In this document: positions 53,527 through 64,000 of the stretch, piece by piece
Layout of the letters: every line of letters starts with the position of its first letter
Numbering within the stretch: position 1 is the stretch's first letter
Notes under the pieces: model-generated
Told to the model about the DNA's origin: nothing
Databases searched by the model: none
The model's input: only the letters and a program-made list of their open reading frames with translations
Assembly (NCBI GenBank): GCA_032768795.1
Contig: CP136492.1
Span: 1,426,001 to 1,490,000, forward strand
From: Tremella fuciformis
Taxonomy: Eukaryota; Basidiomycota; Tremellomycetes; Tremellales; Tremellaceae
Direction of reading: 5' to 3'
DNA: 64,000 nt
Program-made: the position numbers and the translations under genes

Positions 53527-56500
53527 ATGTCCTCGGTCGGCTCGGACCGCAACTCGACGCCAGTCCAGCCTGGCACGCCTCCTGCCTCGCCTACAATCAA
53601 TGTCGTCCAGCCCACACCGTCCCCCAACGGCCGCTTTCGAACCAGCACACCTCCCAGCAGCAACGACCATGCTGCTTCGATGAATGACGACGACCAAACG
53701 AACGACACGAAGAAAGGCCATACGAGGAGCGTCAGCTTTGGGGCTGAGGTTGACCTCAGCGACGCTCCGCTCTTCAAGATGGAACGCTCGTCGTCGGCCC
53801 AAGAGAGCAAGAACACGGATATCGGCGGCCCTGGGAAGTACCAAGTGCCCCAGAGGAGGTTCTCGAATGCTCTAGAGGACCATCCTACCCTTATATCTGC
53901 CGCCCATCCACCCACCTTCTCCGGCAGGCGCAAAGCCGCCCCACGGCCCCTGTCGTTCCAGGCGCCGACACGCACCTCTCTCGACAGCCTCATATCGCCC
54001 TTCTCCGGCTCGGCCGCCTTGCATTCGAGCACCGGCCTCAGCGCCAGGCTGGGTGAAGGGCATCTAGCCCTAGGCGGCGCTGGCCTTCATCGACACAACA
54101 ACCGACACTCAACCATTGGTCTGCCCGGTGCGCAATCGATATGGTCGGCGGGCGGCAACACCTCGATTGGCGCCGGGTGGATATCACCTGCTTTGGGCAG
54201 CGCGAGGAGCACCGGTACGGCAGCTAGGCAGAGGGGATTGAGCGTGGCCGTCTTGACGGATGAAGGGGAGATGCTGGCCGAGGCGCCTGTCTCTGCCCAT
54301 ACTCACGCCGCCAAGTCGCCCGCCACAGCACCAGCCCCGCCCAGTGCCAAGCTCGACAGTTCCAAGCCAGACGGCAAGAACAAAGAGAGTGAGCCTGCCT
54401 TGCTTCATGCACCAAGGAAAAGCCTGACCCCAGTCATCCTGTGCCGATACTACCACACGCCCGGCCTGACGTGCACTTCCCGCCCGTGCCGCTTCGTTCA
54501 CTCTCTCGACGGCATCGTGCCACTGAGCGCGACTCTCCCGAAGGATGGTAAGTATAGGATGTTGTCGCCAACTACAGCTTCAGACCCCACTGGCGGTATC
54601 TTTGCGCAGGCCCAAATGCGCCCTCGCGCGTCCGAGGATGAGCTCGAGATGCTTAGCGATGCGGCGCCGGGCGAAGTGGTTGCTTTGCCCAGCGCGAAGG
54701 GCGAGCTGGTCGGCCAAGTCTTCCTGATGAGCGGGGGAGGGAAAGGTCCAGCGGGAAAGAGCAGAGCAAAGTACAAGAGTCAGTGACGCCGGTTCACCTA
54801 TGTGCCCTCTTTGCTGATGGAGTAGCGGTCAAGTGTAAAGACTACGCCGCTGGATACTGTCAGTACGGGGAATACTGCTCGTTCATACAGTGCGTCCATC
54901 TTCATCGACCATGTGCGGTTTCACTGATCCGCAGCGGCGAGGAGGCGCCCGCGATGGAGCGATCGACGTCCGAACAGACGATACCGACAGACTTCGCAGA
55001 ACGACGCTTGTCTTTGCCTGCACAAACCGCGGCTCAGTTGCTACCTCCAACGTCTGCTCTGACACGTCACCTCTCTCTGATCGGTGATGGACTCCCTTCA
55101 CCCTCTTCCATCCCCTCGAGGATCACGACACCCGCGGCGAAGTCCAGACAGCCATCTCCGAAAGCAGTCTTGCTGGATCCAGCGGCATTGGATCCGAACT
55201 ACAGACCTGCTCCTCTTCGCAACTCGGATGAGCCACTGGTGCGAAGTCGTACGACAGAGCTCTCGGCAGCGGCCCCTCCGTTTGTGAAAGGTCCTGCCGG
55301 AAAAGGTTCATCGGAGCACTCCAGCACGGACCCAGCGATACTGGCACTTCGCAGTCCAAATACACCCGACGGTTCCTCACCTCGCGCCGCCGTTCCGACT
55401 GCCTCTGCATGGTCAAAAGGGCCCCCAAAGTCGCTCAAGAAAGTCGTGATCCACGCAGAGGTGCCCGAGACGCCTTCGGGTCTTCGTCCCCCACCTACGG
55501 CCTTCTCCCTGTTCGGAACCGATTCCGATCCTGCCACGCCCTGGGATCCAGCGGTGCGATATCAAAAGGCGAAAGAGGCGGAGACGATCGAGCCTGTCAA
55601 TCCGGAGTACTCGTCGTCCGTCTTCGAAGCGCCTCCTGCCTTTCCCTCACCAGCCGAGTGGGGCCTTGTGGCACCCACATACCCTTGGGGTATGCCCATG
55701 TCACCTGTTATGGCACCCGGCTCTCATGCAGAGGTGCCAAAGATTCCCGGAGGACTGGGTGTGATGTGGACCCCGGCAGGATGGGCAGTGCAGGATGCGG
55801 CGATGAAGCAATCACTCAAGGTCGCCGAGCACAAAACTCTGCATCCGAAGGCCAAAGTCAAGGAGAAGAAGAACTTTTTCCGCAGTGAGTGTACAAAGAA
55901 AGCGAAGCCCACAGGGGCTGAGATGTCAGAGCGGCCATGCAGATTCTTTGCGGACGGCTACTGTCCCCACGGCGACCAGTGCACATAGTGAGTATGTGTT
56001 AGCAGAAGCTGTCGAGGCTGACGTGTCAGTCAGCACGTTGTCCCAGCAGCGCCGATCTCGATTCGAAGGTCGAGTAACGGTTCAGAGGCCAAAGAGACAC
56101 ATCACCCGAAATATCGCACCATACCGTGCAAGTTCTTCAACTCGACCGAGGGCTGTTCCCATGGCGACTCGTGCGACTTTCTGCATACCTTCGTCCTGCC
56201 CACCGATGCGCACATTGTGGACAAGCCCCGCCCGTGGCGAACGCGACCTTGTAGGCACTACCAAATGGGCACCTGTCGACTCGGCGAGGCGTGCCACTTT
56301 GCCCACGTCATCGACCCCACCTTCAAGTACGATAGGCCGTGTCGTCAGTGGGCGCAGACCGGGCGGTGCGACGCCGGAAGTGGGTGCAAGTTCCGGCACG
56401 TGGAGGTTGGGGGCACGGAGCGACTGACAGAGGAACGGCTGAGGCAGACATATGAAGAGGTCAGGCGGGCAAGGTTGCACGGTGAGAGTCAGGATAGGGA

Positions 56501-56653
56501 CGATTCAGACGATGAGGACGATGTGGAAATTGTGAGTAGGTCGAGGGGGCCAGAGTCGTGGTCTGGTCGCACTGGCGCTGATATCAGGTCACGGAAGACA
56601 CTTCTAATTGGTCGAACTCTCGGGCCTCGTCGATGCCACCGGGCATGCTGTGA
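53527..56653 (+). CDS. Protein with six CCCH zinc fingers
   Basis: Exons 53527-54778, 54826-54889, 54935-55884, 55930-55987, 56030-56531 and 56588-56653 encode 963 residues. The N-terminal 300 residues are low-complexity. Fingers in order: a divergent one (CRYYHTPGLTC...CRFVH), CKDYAAGYC...CSFIH, CRFFADGYC...CTYQH, CKFFNSTEGC...CDFLH, CRHYQMGTC...CHFAH and CRQWAQTGRC...CKFRH. Most are C-x8-C-x5-C-x3-H, the RNA-binding type. Several introns cut inside fingers 2 and 3. A 36-nt in-frame GTAAGT...TTCAG segment at 54548 may be an optional intron. Role: probably mRNA binding in nucleus or cytoplasm; no named family fits all six fingers. Confidence 0.85.
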
Positions 56654-57267
56654 GCCCTGAAGAATGATAATGTCTCTACGGACGATCTGTTGGCTCGGTG
56701 AAGGAATGTCAGCATGCATATGAAGGTCAACTTAGGATTACAAACATGGGAATAGGTATCGAGGTCCCATCCGCAGTGCAACAGGGTGTGCCTGACGATC
56801 GGTGACTAACTATCACCACTCTTTATTTCGCCAAGATGGATGGATGGACGGACCGAGTACGACGCACAACTCTGGGCAGGTTGGACATGACCCGATCCGC
56901 AGTCCCCTCGTTCACCTTTCGTGGCGGTTCTATAAGCCGCGGACCATACATCGACCAAGAGCACTCGCGTGAGATGGACCGCTCGACGGGCGGTTCCAGG
57001 AAACAAGGAGCCACAAACCGTACATGCTTCTTCATTAAGCACAACTGCCTGCAAAGCTTGTGTTCGTCTGCACGTCCGGCATACTCTGGGTGACAGTGCG
57101 AAGTGCAGGAACGTACAGTCTGACCTGCCAAGCCCAGAACTTGCCAGCCCCGCAAAAACCACTGGCCCACCTGGGCAGTCAGGCTCATATACGAGCTAGC
57201 AGGCCACACAGCACCACTGCTCTTCCCCACTGATCCACCAACCGCGCCCATAGCAGCTCTGGAAGAC
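56654..57267. other. Intergenic, 614 bp
   Basis: Presumed terminator of the CCCH gene and promoter of the secreted protein gene; no other feature. Confidence 0.4.
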
Positions 57268-58177
57268 ATGTTTGTCTCATTCCCGCTCACAGTCTGCGCG
57301 CTTGTCGCCGTCCACGTCGCCAGCGCGGCCGTCATCGCTCAGCCACATCATGAGCGCGGCGAGTCGCTCTCCAACGCACAGCGGTTCAGGCGTGGACTGC
57401 CGCCCAAGGCGCCGCGAAGGCGCTACGACCCCACGGCCGTCCGGGGTGAGTCCTCGGTATACCCATTCGCAGTGCGACGCTGATGACAGCTCCTGCCGCG
57501 CGCCGCTCCGGGCTCACGGGTTCCGGTTATCTCCAAGTGGTCCCCAACTCTGTCGGGCGCAAGCGCGATGGCCAGCCCCACTCCGGCACCAACACGACGC
57601 TCGTCGGCCGTGGTGGCAGCCCAATGTACGACACCGGGTACCTGTACCACGATAGCTCGGCGCGAGAGTTCATCTCGGTGAGTCTTGGCTGGAGGGGGTG
57701 CAAGGCCCGCGCTGAGTGCAGTCTGTTTCCACCTCCACGGCGCAGCTGTTCACGTGGACGTACTCTGGCACCGACACGTACCTCACCACGTCGGGCGGGA
57801 CCGAGTACGTGTGCCTGCGCAACTGGGCCGGCGGCGCGGACATGAAGTCAGGCGCCGAAGGGGGCAGCGCCGCCGTGTACTTGAACCTGTGCGACATGCA
57901 GGGTGCGGGGCTGCAGGCGCCGCAGACAAAGGCGCAGGCCGCGGGCCAGGACGGCCAGTGGCCCGTGTGGAACATCCCCGACACGCTGCCCAACGCGGTG
58001 ACGATCGACTACTTCAACTCGGACGACTCGATCACGGCCGACGTCCCCCTGTGGATATACCAGCTCGAGGACGACGACACGTATTACTTTGGCGGGGCGC
58101 TCGCTATCTCCGACTTTGGCAGCACGGTGAGCTGGAACGGCGTGACGCTCAAGATGATCGCGACCCTGCCGCAGTGA
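57268..58177 (+). CDS. Secreted protein, unknown function
   Basis: Exons 57268-57445, 57490-57677 and 57746-58177 encode 265 residues. A clear signal peptide (LTVCALVAVHVASA) is followed by a basic region with RRGLPPKAPRRR, a possible Kex2-type processing site. The mature part is rich in glycine, tyrosine and tryptophan, has a DTGYLYHDSSAREF segment and two cysteines that may pair, and ends with a beta-rich domain (SWNGVTLKMIATLPQ). No cell-wall anchor is visible. No family recognised; it may be a wall-associated or extracellular carbohydrate-binding protein, which is a guess. Confidence 0.7.
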
Positions 58178-58752
58178 GCGGCAGCCAGACACGCGGCAGG
58201 CAAGCAAGGTAAAAAGGACAATAGGATCGTATCGTATCGTAGCCATTCTTGGATGTTGTCTCTTGCGTTGCTGTGATCGGGGCTTGCCTCGTCGCCTTGG
58301 CGACGGCTACCTCGGCGGACGGGCCAAGCAGGGACAATAGACCATAGTGACGACTTGGATCCCTTCAGACGGTCCATGTCAAGTCGAAAACAAAAAATGG
58401 CGGTCAGGGCGCGACTGATTTCATTGTTTGGGGTTTCCCCCCGGTGTGTGTGTGTGTGGGCGCTTTGACCCCTGTCTCCTCCCTTTGGCATCCTTTGAGT
58501 GTCCTTTGAGCCCCTCGTTTCGGGTCTGTGCGTGTTGACAGAGGCTATAGCTTGCTTGGCCGTCTCTCTCTCGGCTTTTGCCCCCGACCTCACGACCCAT
58601 CGCATCCGTCTCCAACGCCATCTTGACATCGCGACTTCACTTTGCTTCCATCTCCATCGCCCGACCGACCTCGTCGACTCGACCCGCTGCTCGAATCGAC
58701 ACCCACACTCGCTACCCTTCACGCTCATTGAAAAACCGATCCCTTCCACAAG
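58178..58752. other. Intergenic with (TG)n tract
   Basis: A TG dinucleotide tract lies at 58444-58458. The last 150 bp are C-rich and lead to the ATG of the LysM gene. No gene seen. Confidence 0.5.
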
Positions 58753-59270
58753 ATGCTCGCCGCTCTCGCACTGTTCGCCCTGCCCCTCCTGCACACCGCG
58801 CTCGCCGTCGACAACTGCACGCGCAACGCCACCGTTGTCGCTGGCGACACGTGCGACTCGATCTCGCGGCAGTACGGCGTGTCGACGTTCCAGCTGGCGC
58901 TCGTGAACGAAGCCAACATCGACGAGAACTGCGACAACCTCAATCCGGGCGACACCATCTGCCTCGGGCTCGAGGGCACAGACTGCACAAAGGTGTACAC
59001 GGTCGTCCCGGACGAGTGAGCTGAGCGATTCCCGGGGTGGAGAGGTGGGGACGGGTGCTGACTGCATGCAGCACATGCGAGGACATCCTCGCCACCTACG
59101 GCATTGCCAACTCGACCCTGTACGCCAACAACCCGCAGATTGACGCGGCGTGCGACAATGTCTACGTCGGCGAGGTCCTGTGCGTCGACACCAACACGTT
59201 CTCGTACCCGGGGTACAACGACACGCTCTACCAGTCCCTCGCGTGGACCTACCTCCCTTACTGCTCCTAG
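58753..59270 (+). CDS. Secreted protein with two LysM domains
   Basis: Exons 58753-59015 and 59072-59270 encode 153 residues. Residues 1-18 form a signal peptide. Two LysM modules follow (about 27-74 and 82-130): each has the sequence GD/ED-T-C-D/E-x-I-x-x-x-Y-G, an asparagine in the middle and a C-x-x-L/V-x-x-G-D/E end. Cysteines are placed to form the two disulphides common in fungal LysM proteins. LysM domains bind chitin oligomers; secreted ones shield the wall or mask chitin from recognition. There is no catalytic domain. The protein may therefore act on the organism's own chitin or as an effector; the sequence does not decide. Confidence 0.88.
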
Positions 59271-59423
59271 AGTCCCAGCCCTCGGCCTGTCGAGAGACGA
59301 GAGACGACCCACGCCTACGATCCTATGACCCGCCCGCCCGACGTATAGCTGCGCTACGTGTGTATAACGCCCATCTACCTCCATCATCTTCGCCCTCATC
59401 TCTTGTCACCCCTTGTCTTGCCC

Positions 59424-59558
59424 ATGGCCGCCGTCGACCAGCTCGACCCTGCGGCCCTCGCCAACTTTCGTGATGGACACTCTGAGAGTAAAAAGGTAGC
59501 TCTGATGCAGACACTAACTGTCTCTCTCCACTGCTTGCTGCATTCCGTATCATGCTAG
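59424..59558 (+). CDS. Possible small ORF or orphan first exon, 44 codons
   Basis: ATG at 59424 follows a pyrimidine-rich leader like those of real genes here and gives MAAVDQLDPAALANFRDG, which is protein-like. The frame stops at 59558, and a GTAGCT at 59496 could be a donor. The 3' end of the dehydrogenase gene on the other strand starts at 59587, so no room remains for further exons without overlap. Either a tiny gene or the remains of a larger one. Confidence 0.3.
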   Translation: MAAVDQLDPAALANFRDGHSESKKVALMQTLTVSLHCLLHSVSC

Positions 59559-59586
59559 CTAACCTGTGCTCCTCCTCTCATGCGTC

Positions 59587-62500
59587 TCAACTCAAAGCAG
59601 CCTTTACAATCTCCTCCATTTCCCGCTTGTGCCAGGCCCCAACAGCTACTGCCGTTGTGGCCCCTGGCGACCTCCCAGCATACTTGACTTTGACATGCCG
59701 CCCGCGAACAGTCTCGAGTTCGGCCTCTATACGAGGCCGCACGTACGTCCAAGGACCTTGATTCTCGGGCTCTTCCTGCGCCCACATCACTTCTGCCCCC
59801 TGGTGTTTCTCCAGCACCTTCTTGACCTCCTCGCGCGGGAAAGGTGAGAGCTCTTCTATCCTCACAAGCGCGACATTGTTCCGCCCGGAAGCAGCAAGAC
59901 CATCGAGGAGTGTATAGTAATGCTTTCCCGAGCAAAGAATGAGGCGCTTCGCCGACGAAGGATTGCTCGGTGCCTCGAGAACAGGGAGAAACTTGGTCCC
60001 TTCGGCCATGTCGTCCAGAGAAGATGCAGCTGCCGGCGAACGCAGCAAGAGCTTAGGAGACGCGATGATCAATGGCCGGCGGTAGTTGCGGAGCATCTGT
60101 CGTCGGAGCAAGTGGAAGAGCTGAGCGGGAGTAGAGGGGTTGACGACGCCCAAATTGTCCGCTTGTCCCACTTGAGGCGAGTCGTCGGTCATTTGCAAGA
60201 AGCGCTCGACTTTGCACGAGGAGTGTTCGGGTCCAGCTCCGTCATACCCGTGAGGCAGCATCATGACCAGTCCTGATTGTTTGAGCCACTTGGTCAGGGC
60301 GCCTACGACAAAAGTGTCGATCATGCTCTGCGCGCCGTTGAAGAAGTCGCCGAACTGCGCTTCCCAGATAGGCAACAGGCGTGGACTGGCCCAACTCAGC
60401 CCGACCTCAAACCCGAGCACGGCCATCTCGCTCAGAGAGCTATTGGCGAGCTCGAGTCGGCCGAGAGTCGGCTCAATGTTCTCATTGAGCGGAATGAGGC
60501 AGCTCTCTGTCTCCTGGTCGACGAACATTGCGTGTCGTTGTGAGAACGTGCCTCTGCCAACATCTTGTCCGGAGATGCGCACGTCGTACCCTTCCTGCAT
60601 GAGCGAGCCGAAAGCCATGGCTTCCGCAGTGGCGAAATCCACCTTGCTGTCGAGGGACTTCAGTCGAGAGGAAACGTGTCGCTTTAAACGAGAATGGAGA
60701 AGCTGCGCCGTGAGATGGGACACAGTATGGCACCAATGGTAGACTTACAAAAGAGTCCGGTAGCGTCACGCTTTTCGTAGCGATGTCTACCATAACATCT
60801 CTCGAGATGCCCGTCAGAGGGGCGTGGTCCGCGCTCGGTTCCGCCGGCCACACGCATGTTGCCCATTTGCCTTCGAGCATCTCCGATTTTGCCTTGTAGT
60901 CGCCCACCGCGGCCAGTTTCTCCTCGAGGTCTGCCGTATACTGCTTGCGGACCTGACTTGCCATTTCGACTTTCAGAGACCCTGCTTCCTTGACCTTCAG
61001 CTGGGTCCAGTGGGTGGATCTGAAGGCTTACCAGAAGCTTATCCTCATATAGCTGAGGCACGCTCTTTCGAGCACGGATCTTCTCGTACATCTTCGGCTG
61101 CGTATAGGCCGGCTCGTCGAGCTCATTGTGGCCCCAACGTCGGTAACAGATGAGGTCGACGATGACGTCTTTACGGAACATCTGGCGGTAGCGGAAGGCC
61201 ACACCCATGGCACGGACCACGGCTATTGATCAGCCAGCGCATGTTTCATCAGAATCTCTCTCACCCTCTGGGTAGTCCCCATTTACATGTAAGATGGGGC
61301 AGCCGATCATCTTTCCGATGTCAGAGGAATAGATGCTCGAGCGAGCTGATGAGGCCGGCGTAGTATATCCGATGTTATTGTTCACAATAAGGTGAACAGT
61401 ACCGCCGCTACCGTAATGAGGCAAACCGCTCAGCCCAAGAGACTCTGCGACTACGCCTTGGCCGGCGAACGCAGCATCACCATGCAGCTGGACGCAAAGC
61501 ACCCGGTCGCCGAGTTGGCACTCCCTCGGCGACGACTTGAGTAGGGACATCTGCTTGGCGCGTGTCACACCAAGGGCAACGGGATTGACCGCCTGACATC
61601 ATAAGTATTTTCACTAATGAGTGCTGTTACACTCACCTCCAGGTGACTTGGATTCTGCAGCATCTCCACCTTGACCGACTTGTTGCCGTAGGGCACACGA
61701 CGTATAGCAGCAAGGTGCGAGATGACATCGCCCGTTGCGCCGGGAGCCGTGGAGGGGTCGAACTCGGGCTGACCCTTGATCTTGGCGAACAGCTGTGTTG
61801 GCGAGTAGTTGAGCAGATCGGGATCGCACAGCAGAGACAGCCGGCCGCGGTGAGGCAAAGATAGGACAACTGAACGGATATCCGCTGAGAAGGTGAGCTC
61901 GGTTTGCTTTGGCTGTTTAGCCACTCACAGTCCGCACTCAGCTCGAACAACGTGTCCATTGCCGGCAACATGCTCTCGGCGCCTTCGCAGCCTGCCACTC
62001 AGCTTGGCGCCTTGAGTTGCATGCGGCCGTTTAGCTCACCGTAGCGCTTGAGGTTGGGGAACTTCTTGCCCAAGAAACGATCGAGCTCCTCGCTCCTCGA
62101 CAGTAGGCTCCAGATCCTCTCCTTTCGCGCTGGGGTAAACGGCCGGGAGATTGACATGGCGTCTGTCTCAACCTGATGTGAGAACCAGCTGTACAGTACG
62201 GTCAGCCCGAGTCCCGGTTCAGACACGATGACGCACAGACGCTCGTCTTTCTCGGGGCAGTGCATGTATTCGTAGCCGATCTTATCGACATATACGCCCA
62301 TGAGGTGCTTCGAGATGGTCTCGAGCGAAGCTGAGGCCGACGTGCCCTCTCCTGTCTCTGCCCGTTCGGTTTGAGCCTGGGCTAGGGGAGGCGCAGCCAA
62401 GCTTGTGGCGGCAGATGGCAGGTGTAAGATACCGTTCAGGGGGTATGTCGAGCCTTCTTTGAGCCCATAGCGTTGCGGATCGAGAGCTGCCACAGAGCTG

Positions 62501-62912
62501 GAGGTGAGCTCGGCGTCGCGAGGAGATTCGCTGCATCGTTTAGCCCGCTCAAGACTCACTCGCGTACCATGAGGTCGAGGGGGTCAACCTGAGCCGCACG
62601 GTGCCCATGGCGCCTGACCGACTCCACGTATCGCAGCAGAGGTGCGTTAACGTTTCTAGCCGTCAGATACGAACACAGGCGAAAGATACCACACACCTGT
62701 TGTGCAGCTCTTCAGGTGTGTCTGACCATCAGCCCACTCCTCCTGCTCCGCATCTGCGATCTAAACGTACAGTCTGGGAGCTTGTACTTGGAGGGCACCC
62801 TGTACCCAAAGCAAGCATCGTCATGATATTCTCTGCCAACTCCAAGCGGCAGACTCAGCCGGAATCCAAGCGCGAGGCGCCCACCTATACTCAGGCGGCG
62901 AGGAAGGAGCAT
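59587..62912 (-). CDS. 2-oxoadipate dehydrogenase E1 (DHTKD1-like), mitochondrial
   Basis: ThDP enzyme that decarboxylates 2-oxoadipate in lysine and tryptophan breakdown, acting with E2 and E3 in mitochondria. Ten exons (62912-62771, 62721-62697, 62655-62560, 62530-62040, 61991-61929, 61884-61637, 61592-61265, 61222-61032, 60988-60749, 60702-59587) encode 979 residues. It starts with a basic presequence ([11 protein letters not shown]) and [19 protein letters not shown]. Typical motifs follow: [76 protein letters not shown]-like [25 protein letters not shown] and SQEEPxN. It lacks the N-terminal E2-binding segment of KGD1-type enzymes, which favours DHTKD1. The third intron is only 29 nt. 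Confidence 0.92.
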
Positions 62913-63245
62913 GACGGTGCTGTGCGAGCAGGATCGTCTCTGTCAAGGGAGAAGTAAGAGATGGACGGTGACTGCATGTATCGTTGTGAGTCCAAAGGCA
63001 GTATGACGATGACCGCTACGGGCGCTTTGGCTTGGCGTGTGCTCGTCTGGACTTTACATGGTGTCTTGTCCCACATGAGCATCACAAGATCAAAGGAGAG
63101 AGTCATTCCTATGGTGCACATCGGATCACGGTCCGGCCGGATCATAATGATGGGCTTAACCGGTCTGAATGTGGTGACTGACTTCTTTCTGACACGGGTG
63201 TGGCCGATACATGGACTGCAGTACATCCCATGATTGACAGATGCA
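62913..63245. other. Intergenic, 333 bp
   Basis: Upstream of the dehydrogenase and downstream of the partial gene; nothing recognised. Confidence 0.4.
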
Positions 63246-64000
63246 TCACGCCGCAGTTTTGGACTTCTTTATACCGAAATCACGAAGCAGCGGTTCCAGC
63301 CATTCACGCTTGACTTCACTCATCAACGCGAGCTTCTTGTCTTTTCTGGCACTCTTCATCATTTCGGCAGCGCTCGCGTAGACCAAGTGCCGATAAGATC
63401 CTGCTCCAGCTGCGGGATGAGTTCGTCTCTCCTCCAAATAGTCGACGAGATTGATATGCGCGTGCGTTTTCAAGATATTTCGGGCCTGATTGAGCGTCTG
63501 CGGGACAGGTGGCAGCTGATCCGGGTGCTCATCGGTCGTGGGGTTTTCGGTGGAAGAAGCTGTGTCAGCTTCAGGAGCAGCATCAGGATGCCGCAGCGCC
63601 ACCAGGCCGAGCTGTACGATCAGCGCGCCTGACCACCATCGTGGACCAAACACACCTCGATGCACAAAGCCTGCCACAGCCTGAGCTTGTTGGCCTTGAA
63701 CAGCATAAAGTTGTCCGAGTCAGTCAGGAAGCTACGAGTTAGCTCCAAAACACTCCCCGAAGGGGCAGCCCACCTATCGATGGACGACTTGGCATCTCCT
63801 CTGCTCATCACGCCACCCGTAGCGACACCACCGCCGATAGCCGGGCTGCTCCTGCCACTCCTCGCATCCAACACACTCAAATCGTCCACTTCATCCTCTT
63901 CCAGCTCCTCCTCCGTATCCGCTTCTACATCCAGAAATCTCGATGCGCCATCCTCCGACCAGTCGTCGTCCTCATCTGGGGCAGGAGACCACCGCGACAA
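63246..64000 (-). CDS. 3' part of an unrecognised gene (partial)
   Basis: The 5' end lies beyond the right edge. Exons 64000-63774, 63731-63656 and 63611-63246 join in phase across introns of 42 and 44 nt. The visible part starts with an acidic region (DEDDDWSED), then a glycine-rich linker, then SFLTDSDNFMLFKANKLRLW and QALCIELGLVALRHPD, and a helical C-terminus (NILKTHAHINLVDYLEE, then YASAAEMMKSARKDKKLAL) ending in lysines. It is probably a mainly helical protein; no family was recognised. Confidence 0.6.

Noticed and set aside
54548..54583. 36-nt GTAAGT...TTCAG intron in the CCCH gene
   Set aside because: Divisible by three, no stop, and shorter than other introns; kept as coding but mentioned as optional.

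Overview
The window looks like nuclear DNA from a basidiomycete yeast, most likely a tremellomycete (Trichosporonales or Tremellales type). Genes are GC-rich and densely packed on both strands. Almost every gene is cut by short introns, mostly 40-50 nt, with GTRNGT donors and CTNAC-like branch points. The genes include a single-chain fungal urease, a mitochondrial methylcrotonyl-CoA carboxylase beta chain, a PEP4-type protease, a CAAX-box Ras and a LysM protein. Exon coordinates were derived by hand from splice signals, reading-frame phase and family motifs; for the large genes every exon phase adds up to one continuous frame.

Region 1 (1-12357) is a transposon-rich block. It holds the 3' part of a Ty3/gypsy chromovirus (gag, then pol in the -1 frame behind a slippery heptamer), a spliced gene of unknown function on the minus strand (5101-6763), and a 5'-truncated Ty1/copia element. 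It ends with a Gag-like zinc-knuckle ORF (10344-12357, minus) interrupted by two miniature LTR elements. Both miniature elements have identical LTRs, 5-bp target duplications, polypurine tracts and, unexpectedly, a primer-binding segment complementary to their own LTR (a Tf1-like self-priming layout).

Region 2 (13135-21424) holds a duplicated unit: two paralogous genes that fuse an AN1-like zinc finger to an aminoglycoside-phosphotransferase-like domain with a degraded catalytic loop, plus an 86-residue gene and a broken copy of it. A pogo/Fot1-like DNA transposon with perfect 56-bp inverted repeats sits between the copies.

Region 3 (21837-47973) is a normal housekeeping stretch: urease, alpha/beta hydrolase, metallo-beta-lactamase-fold protein, small membrane protein, methylcrotonyl-CoA carboxylase beta chain, mitochondrial IF2, ribonucleotide reductase small subunit, vacuolar aspartic protease, a Zn2Cys6 regulator, a 114-residue protein whose ATG is split by an intron, and a Ras GTPase. 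An AT-rich island at 36.0-36.9 kb carries a diverged relative of the miniature-element LTR.

Region 4 (48429-64000) holds tRNA-His, a large-subunit catalase broken by an apparently intact Tc1-like transposon, a protein with six CCCH fingers, two secreted proteins (one with two LysM domains), a DHTKD1-like 2-oxoadipate dehydrogenase and the 3' part of one more gene. Urease releases ammonia, MCC2 acts in leucine breakdown and DHTKD1 in lysine breakdown, but their adjacency does not look like a cluster with one function. The strongest signals for follow-up are the self-priming miniature retroelements, the transposon-disrupted catalase and the several GC-AG introns.
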